DNA of 64,000 bases from the NCBI RefSeq assembly GCF_045679555.1, contig NC_092089.1, forward strand, positions 7,236,506-7,300,505. The letters run 5' to 3'. Of the stretch, positions 29,001 through 38,000 are shown piece by piece. The translations under genes were made by a program, and so were the position numbers. Below the pieces are notes generated by a model. That model did not search any database and had not been told where the DNA came from. It worked only from the letters and a program-made list of their open reading frames with translations. Numbering within the stretch: position 1 is the stretch's first letter; every line of letters starts with the position of its first letter. Source of the DNA: Salvelinus alpinus (lineage: Eukaryota; Chordata; Actinopteri; Salmoniformes; Salmonidae).

Positions 29001-32000
29001 CACAGAGACATACTGAACACCTGTTAGGACACAGAGACATACTGAACACCTGTTAGGACACAGAGACATACTGAACACCTGTTAGGACAGACCAGCTGTT
29101 ACCTTACATTCACTACCTGTTAGGACACAGAGACATACTGAACACCTGTTAGGACAGACCAGCTGTTACCTTACATTCACTACCTGTTAGGATACAGAGA
29201 CATACTGAACACCTGTTAGGACAGACCAGCTGTTACCTTACATTCACTACCTGTTAGGACACAGAGACATACTGAACACCTGTTAGGACAGACCAGCTGT
29301 TACCTTACATTCACTACCTGTTAGAATACAGAGGAGACATACTGAACACCTGTTAGGACAGACCAGCTGTTACCTTACATTCACTACCTGTTAGGATACA
29401 GAGACATACTGAACACCTGTTAGGACAGACCAGCTGTTACCTTACACTCACTACCTGTTAGGATACAGAGACATACTGAACACCTGTTAGGACAGACCAG
29501 CTGTTACCTTACACTCACTACCTGTTAGGATACAGAGACATACTGAACACCTGTTAGGACAGACCAGCTGTTACCTTACATTCACTACCTGTTAGAATAC
29601 AGAGGAGACATACTGAACACCTGTTAGGACAGACCAGCTGTTACCTTACATTCACTACCTGTTAGGATACAGAGACATACTGAACACCTGTTAGGACAGA
29701 CCAGCTGTTACCTTACATTCACTACCTGTTAGAATACAGAGGAGACATACTGAACACCTGTTAGGACAGACCAGCTGTTACCTTACATTCACTACCTGTT
29801 AGGATACAGAGACATACTGAACACCTGTTAGGACAGACCAGCTGTTACCTTACATTCACTACCTGTTAGGATACAGAGACATACTGAACACCTGTTAGGA
29901 CAGACCAGAAACACCTTACATTCACTACCGACAGTTGGAACAGAACAGAAACCCAGAACAGCAGACAGACCAGTCACTACCTTACATTCACTACCAGTTG
30001 GAACAGAACATAAACCCAGAACAGCAGACAGGATGTTTTCCCTCTCTTTAATCTTTAATTTCTATGTATTTAACTGGGTGTGTAAATCAGGCTAATTAAT
30101 AGAAAATGCAGGTTAATTATCCTTCAGAAAATTAAACCTCAAATAGTTTAACCCCCCAGTGTCCCTACCGACTCCAAGCAGCTCTACAGCAATGCTGGTC
30201 TTCCCAGAGGGAGAGGAGAGGACGGTCCTCCAGTCCAGGAAGTAAGAGGAGACCAGGGTGGTTTCGCTGGACGTGTCTCTCTTTATCAACACCAGGTGGA
30301 CCGGGTCACAGATAGACAACATCGTGGTGGAATCTGCCATCTTACTGCCATCGCCTGTAAGACACAGAGACAAAGGAAGGTCAGGAACAATAAGCCCCTC
30401 TTTCTGGTATTCTGGTATTACCCCCACTTTCTCATCAATTTCAATCTTGTCTCATCGCTGTAACTCCCCAACGGGCTCGGGAGACGAAGGTCGAGTCATG
30501 CGTCCTCTGAAACATGACCCGCCCGCCTAACCCAGAAGCCGCACCAATGTGTCGGAGTAAACACTGTTCAACTGACGACCGCAGTCAGCCTGCAGGCACC
30601 CGGCCCGCCACAAGGAGTCGCTAGAGTGGGATGAGCCAAGTATAGCCCCCCCCCGGCCAAACCCTCCCTAACCCAGACAACACTGGGCCAATTGTATGCC
30701 GCCCTATGGGACTCCCGATCACAGCCGGTTGTGATACAGCCCGGGATCGAACTCGGGTCTGTAGTGACACCTCTAGCACTCCTTGTGGCGACTCGTTGTG
30801 GCGATGCAGAGCCTTAGACCGCTGCGCCACTCAGGAGGCCCCGATACTTTTGTTGTTGTAGTGACAGGCTTATTGTTCCTGAGTAAACTCAATGCAGGCC
30901 TGTAAAACTAGCACTAAAATATACACCCACTATTGTACAATAAGGATCAATGAGAAGATAAATGAAAGGAGGCAATGTTGTTCCTATCCAAAGTAAACAC
31001 TTGTGGAACAACAGGCAGGTGAAGTAAACAGGACTACTAGTAAACAGGCCAACTAAAGTAAACAGGACTACTAGTAAACAAAACTACTAGTAAACAGGCC
31101 AACTAAAGTAAACAGGACTACTAGTAAACATAACTACTAGTAAACAGGACTACTAGTAAACATAACTACTAGTAAACAGGACTACTAGTAAACAGGACTA
31201 CTAGTAAACAGGACTACTAGTAAACAGGTCAACTAGTAAACAGGACAGCTAGTAAACATGACTACTAGTAAACAGGCCAACTATAGTAAACAGGACTACT
31301 AGTAAACAGGCCAGCTATAGTAAACAGGACTACTAGTAAACAGGTCAACTATAGTAAACAGAACTACTAGTAAACAGGTCAACTATAGTAAACAGGACTA
31401 CTAGTAAACAGGACTACTAGTAAACAGGTCAACTATAGTAAACAGGACTACTAGTAAACAGGTCAACTATAGTAAACAGGACTACTAGTAAACAGGTCAA
31501 CTATAGTAAACAGGACTACTAGTAAACAGGTCAACTATAGTAAACAGGACTACTAGTAAACAGGACTACTAGTAAACAGGTCAACTATAGTAAACAGGTC
31601 AACTATAGTAAACAGGACTACTAGTAAACAGGTCAACTATAGTAAACAGGACTACTAGTAAACAGGTCAACTATAGTAAACAGGACTACTAGTAAACAGG
31701 ACTACTAGTAAACAGGACTACTAGTAAACAGGACTACTAGTAAACAGGACTACTAGTAAACAGGACTACTAGTAAACAGGACTACTAGTAAACAGGTCAA
31801 CTATAGTAAACAGGACTACTAGTAAACAGGACTAGTAGTAAACAGGACTACTAGTAAACAGGACTACTAGTAAACAGGACTACTAGTAAACAGGACTACT
31901 AGTAAACAGGACTACTAGTAAACAGGTCAACTATAGTAAACAGGACTACTAGTAAACAGGACTACTAGTAAACAGGACTACTAGTAAACAGGTCAACTAT

Positions 32001-35000
32001 AGTAAACAGGACTACTAGTAAACAGGTCAACTATAGTAAACAGGACTACTAGTAAACAGGACTACTAGTAAACAGGACTACTAGTAAACAGAACTACTAG
32101 TAAACAGGTCAACTATAGTAAACAGGACTACTAGTAAACAGGACTACTAGTAAACAGGACTACTAGTAAACAGGTCAACTATAGTAAACAGGACTACTAG
32201 TAAACAGGACTACTAGTAAACAGGTCAACTATAGTAAACAGGACTACTAGTAAACAGGACTACTAGTAAACAGGACTACTAGTAAACAGGACTACTAGTA
32301 AACAGGACTACTAGTAAACAGGACTACTAGTAAACAGGACTACTAGTAAACAGGTCAACTATAGTAAACAGGACTACTAGTAAACAGGACTACTAGTAAA
32401 CAGGACTACTAGTAAACAGGTCAACTATAGTAAACAGGACTACTAGTAAACAGGTCAACTATAGTAAACAGGACTACTAGTAAACAGGACTACTAGTAAA
32501 CAGGACTACTAGTAAACAGAACTACTAGTAAACAGGTCAACTATAGTAAACAGGACTACTAGTAAACAGGACTACTAGTAAACAGGACTACTAGTAAACA
32601 GGTCAACTATAGTAAACAGGACTACTAGTAAACAGGTCAACTAGTAAACAGGTCAACTAATATCAGGAAGTCAGGAAGTAAACCAGTCTGTACCCAGTCC
32701 CTCTCTGTGTATCTCCAGCAGGAAGCCAGTTGTGTAATATCAGGCAGTCAGGAAGTAAACCAGTCTGTACCCAGTCCCTCTCTGTGTATCTCAAGCAGGA
32801 AGCCAGTCGTGTAATATCAGGAAGTCAGGAAGTAAACCAGTCTGTACCCAGTCCCTCTCTGTGTATCTCCAGCAGGAAGCCAGTTGTGTAATATCAGGCA
32901 GTCAGGAAGTAAACCAGTCTGTACCCAGTCCCTCTCTGTGTATCTCCAGCAGGAAGCCAGTTGTGTAATATCAGGAAGTCAGGAAGTAAACCAGTCTTTA
33001 CCCAGTCCCTCTCTGTGTATCTCCAGCAGGAAGCCAGTTGTGTAATATCAGGCAGTCAGGAAGTCAACCAGTCTGTACCCAGTCCCTCTCTGTGTATCTC
33101 CAGCAGGAAGCCAGTTGTGTAATATCAGGCAGTCAGGAAGTAAACCAGTCTGTACCCAGTCCCTCTCTGTGTATCTCCAGCAGGAAGCCAGTTGTGTAAT
33201 ATCAGGCAGTCAGGAAGTAAACCAGTCTGTACACAGTCCCTCTCTGTGTATCTCCAGCAGGAAGCCAGTTGTGTAATATCAGGCAGTCAGGAAGTAAACC
33301 AGTCTGTACCCAGTCCCTCTCTGTGTATCTCCAGCAGGAAGCCAGTTGTGTAATATCAGGCAGTCAGGAAGTAAACCAGTCTGTACCCAGTCCCTCTCTG
33401 TGTATCTCCAGCAGGAAGCCAGTTGTGTAATATCAGGAAGTCAGGAAGTAAACCAGTCTGTACCCAGTCCCTCTCTGTGTATCTCCAGCAGGAAGCCAGT
33501 TGTGTAATATCAGGCAGTCAGAAAGTAAACCAGTCTGTACCCAGTCCCTCTCTGTGTATCTCCAGCAGGAAGCCAGTTGTGTAATATCAGGCAGTCAGGA
33601 AGTAAACCAGTCTGTACACAGTCCCTCTCTGTGTATCTCCAGCAGGAAGCCAGTTGTGTAATATCAGGCAGTCAGGAAGTCAACCAGTCTGTACCCAGTC
33701 CCTCTCTGTGTATCTCCAGCAGGAAGCCAGTTGTGTAATATCAGGAAGTCAGGAAGTAAACCAGTCTGTACCCAGTCCCTCTCTGTGTATCTCCAGCAGG
33801 AAGCCAGTTGTGTAATATCAGGAAGTCAGGAAGTAAACCAGTCTGTACCCAGTCCCTCTCTGAGTATCTCCAGCAGGAAGCCAGTTGTGTAATATCAGGC
33901 AGTCAGGAAGTAAACCAGCCTGTACCCAGTCCCTCTCTGAGTATCTCCAGCAGGAAGCCAGTTGTGTAATATCAGGCAGTCAGGAAGTAAACCAGTCTGT
34001 ACCCAGTCCCTCTATGTGTATCTCCAGCAGGAAGCCAGTTGTGTAATATCAGGCAGTCAGGAAGTAAACCAGTCTGTACCCAGTCCCTCTCTGTGTATCT
34101 CCAGCAGGAAGCCAGTTGTGTAATATCAGGCAGTCAGGAAGTAAACCAGTCTGTACCCAGTCCCTCTCTGTGTATCTCCAGCAGGAAGCCAGTTGTGTAA
34201 TATCAGGCAGTCAGGAAGTAAACCAGTCTGTACCCAGTCCCTCTATGTGTATCTCCAGCAGGAAGCCAGTTGTGTAATATCAGGCAGTCAGGAAGTAAAC
34301 CAGTCTGTACCCAGTCCCTCTCTGTGTATCTCCAGCAGGAAGCCCTCCTGCAGGTCTGGCTCACAGGCACAGGGGACAGGCTTGGAGTGGAAGCGTTGGT
34401 TCCTGAAGTGCAGGTAGAGGGTGAAGGTGGAGCAGACCTGACCAGGTAGAGGCTCTGGCTCCTGGAGGTGCTCTAGAAAGGCCTTACCCCCCAGGACCTG
34501 GAGGTACAGGTACCTCCTCGCTGGGTCCATGTTGGCTGGGAGGACAGAAATACAAATCATTTGACACTGAACAGTAGTAAGGGAACTTTAGGTGCTACAA
34601 GAGACTGCTCGTTCAATCTGCCCGGTAACAGTTGTTCTTACTTTTCTTGAGCTTTGTCGGGTCCTTGTCAATAAAGTGAGTTGCAGGCTTTGGAGTGCTC
34701 TGGAGTCCTAACTCTGTGTCAGGCACTTCCTATCAAAACAGAGTCAACGTTAAGGTACGGAAGCCCAGAGAGGACATATGAACAAATACATAATACAAAC
34801 CCCTCATTATGTTGAGATCACATGTTATTTATGTCATGAACAATACAAACCCCTCATTATGTTGAGATCACATGTTATTTATGTCATGAACAATACAAAC
34901 CCCTCATTATGTTGAGATCACATCTTATTTATGTCATGAACACTACATAACAAAAGTTGTTTTGTTGAGATGACGAGAAAAACTATAAATTGGAGTGGAT

Positions 35001-38000
35001 CAGTGTTGATGATAGACTGACAGTCTGGCTGAGGCAGCAGAGCCCACGGTGGATAAGTATCGATGATAGACTGACAGTCTGGCTGAGGCAGCAGAGCCCA
35101 CAGTGGATCAGTGTTGATGATAGACTGGCAGTCTGGCTGAGGCAGTAGAGCCCACGGTGGATAAGTATCGATGATAGACTGGCAGTCTGGCTGAGGCAGC
35201 AGAGCCCACAGTGGATCAGTGTTGATGATAGACTGACAGTCTGGCTGAGGCAGCAGAGCCCACAGTGGATCAGTGTTGATGATAGACTGACAGTCAGAGC
35301 CCACAGTGGATCAGAGCCCACGGTGGATCAGTGTTGATGATAGACTGACAGTCTGGCTGAGGCAGCAGAGCCCACGGTGGATCAGTGTTGATGATAGACT
35401 GACAGTCAGAGCCCACAGTGGATCAGAGCCCAAGGTGGATCAGAGCCCACGGATGGATCAGAGCCCATGTTTTTGTTGACTGCCACACTAAGGGATGGTA
35501 CATTTCATGCTGACATCATGCTTTCATTTGTGTTTGGAGATCATCATCAGTTTCTACTTTAGAATGTTAACAAGATAAATGTCCCTTTAGAGCTAACGGG
35601 GCATCTATGCCCTTAACTATGCCTGACAGGCAGCCCTGTCTACCAGGCTGTGTGCCACCTCCGAGACCACACCCAATCGCATGCGAGCAACAACGCAGCT
35701 AACTTGGCTCGTCTGGTGAGTGAGTAAGCGAGCTAGCAAGGTAGTCTAGTTAGCTAGCTAGCTTGTTATCCGTGCTGGTTGTTAGCTTGCATAACTGATA
35801 TGTGTGTAATTGTAAGGGACACTGCATGTTTTATGGATAATATTTACATTTACAGAGTGGGTGAGCTTCATTCCTGACAGGCTGATCAGATTCAATAGCA
35901 GCCTCAGGATGCTGCCTTGTAGGCTGTTTCATGTGTAAGGCTCCTTGCAGACAGCATACTGACTTATCAGCCTCTGAGGCTGCTGTTGAATCTGATCTAG
36001 CTCTGAGGCTGCTGTTGAATCTGATCTAGCTCAGAGGCTGCTATAAAATCTGATCTAGCTCTGAGACTGCTGTTGAATCTGATCTAGCTCTGAGGCTGCT
36101 GTTGAATCTGATCTAGCTCTGAAGCTGCTATAGAATCTGATCTAGCTCTGAGGCTGCTGTTGAATCTGATCTAGCTCTGAGGCTGCTGTTGAATCTGATC
36201 TAGCTCTGAGGCTGCTGTTGAATCTGATCTAGCTCTGAGGCTGCTATTGAATCTGATCTAGCTCTGAGGCTGCTGTTGAATCTGATCTAGCTCTGAGGCG
36301 GCTATAGAATCTGATCTAGCTCTGAGGCTGCTATTGAATCTGATCTAGCTCTGAGGCTGCTGTTGAATCTGATCAGCCTGCCAGGAATAGAGCACAACTA
36401 CTCTGGATTCTATGCATCAACCTATAAAGCACTGTCAGCTAATCCGCCTGCAAGGAGCTTTACCTATGAAACAGCCTATAAGGCAGCATCCTGATTCATC
36501 AGCCTCTGAGGCTGAAATTGAATCTGATCAGCCTGTCAGTAATGGAGTTGATCCAGTGTACATTTTAATATTATCAACAAAACAAATATTGTTCATTATA
36601 ATTATACACATATCAGTTATGCAAGCTAACAACCAGCATAGACAACGTTCTAGTAAGACTACCTAGCTAACTAGCTTACAAGACTAGCCAAGTTAGCTGC
36701 GTTGTTCCTTGCATGCGATTGGCTGTGGTCTTGGGGGCGGCACACAGCTTGTCAGGCATTGTTCAGGGCTTAAATTCCCCAGGAGTGCATTGTGAACTGC
36801 TTGTCAGGCATTGTTCAGGGCTTAAATGCCCCAGGAGTGCATTGTGACCAGCTTGTCAGGCATTGTTCAGGGCTTAAATGCCCCAGGAGTGCATTGTGAT
36901 CAATACAGCCACAGGGCTCCTTGATGAGGTGGTTAATCCTGCATGGTGCATCTGAACAAATGAATGATGTGTGGTACTTTCAATTACCTCGTGGTCTCAA
37001 TTTAAACAACGTTTGTTATGTGGTGATCATCAGATAAGTCTTGATCTTGTGTATTCATGTCCTCTCTGGACTTCCGTAGAAAGTTCCATTCAACCTCTGA
37101 TAATAAATGTGTCGTCTGAACGGAAGACTTTCCCATTAACTCACCTTGGAGAAACGAAGATCCTTCATGACATCGTCTACGATTCCCCTGCGTTGCAGAG
37201 CCCGGAGGAAGTCCTCCTCAGAGAGAGAGCTCTGTCCAGGGTCCAGATCCTCTCTCACGGTCTCCGCCAACACATCTCTGATCTTCCCATGGATGTTCAT
37301 CTGACAAAACACACGTTACTACTAGTCACAGAATCTTAGAACAGAATGGTTCAAGCCCCCACTCCTGGCTGTTCTCGCTCAATGGCAACAGTGGGATAAT
37401 TCAACAGTCTCTCTTTAACTAGAAGTGTGTCCCTGTACATAGCTAGCTACAGTTGAAGTTGGGAAGTTTACATACACCTTAGCCAAATACATTTAAACTC
37501 AGTTTTTCACAATTCCTGACATTTAATCCTTGGAAAAATTATCTGTTTTAGGTCAGCTAGGATCACCACTTTATTTTAAGAATGTGAAATGTCAGAATAA
37601 TAGTAGAATGATTTATTTCAGCTTTTATTTCTTTCATCACATTCCCAGTGGGTCAGAAGTTTACATACACTCAATTATTATTTTGTAGCATTGCCTTTAA
37701 ATTGTTTAACTTGGGTCAAATGTTTCGGGTAGCCTTCCACAAGCTTCCCTCAATAAGTTGGGTGAATTTTGGTCCATTCCTCCTGACAGAGCTGGTGTAA
37801 CTGAGTCAGGATTGTAGGCCTCCTTGCTCGCAGATGCTTTTTCAGTTCTGCCCACTAATTTTCTATGAGCTTGAGGTCAGGGCTTTGTAATGGCCACTCA
37901 AATACCTTGACTTTGTTGTCCTTAAGCCGTTTTGCCACAACATTGATGTCGGTTAGATGTCCTAACCGACTTGCCTAAACTATAGTTTGTTAACAAGAAA

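Larger units (their letters stand above)
35598..36905. mobile_element. Palindromic (foldback-type) element, about 1.3 kb
   Basis: Left arm (about 35598-35952) and right arm (about 36452-36890) are imperfect inverted copies. Examples are 'gcaacaacgcagctaacttg' on the left and its complement near 36690, and 'gctggttgttagcttgcata' on the left matched near 36630. Between the arms lies a 29-bp minisatellite. No coding sequence is seen. This is consistent with a non-autonomous long-inverted-repeat DNA element in CEP76 intron 2. Confidence 0.7.

Noticed and set aside
30744-30830. tRNA gene on the minus strand
   Set aside because: A and B boxes are present but belong to the head of a SINE with a long unrelated body; there is no complete cloverleaf.
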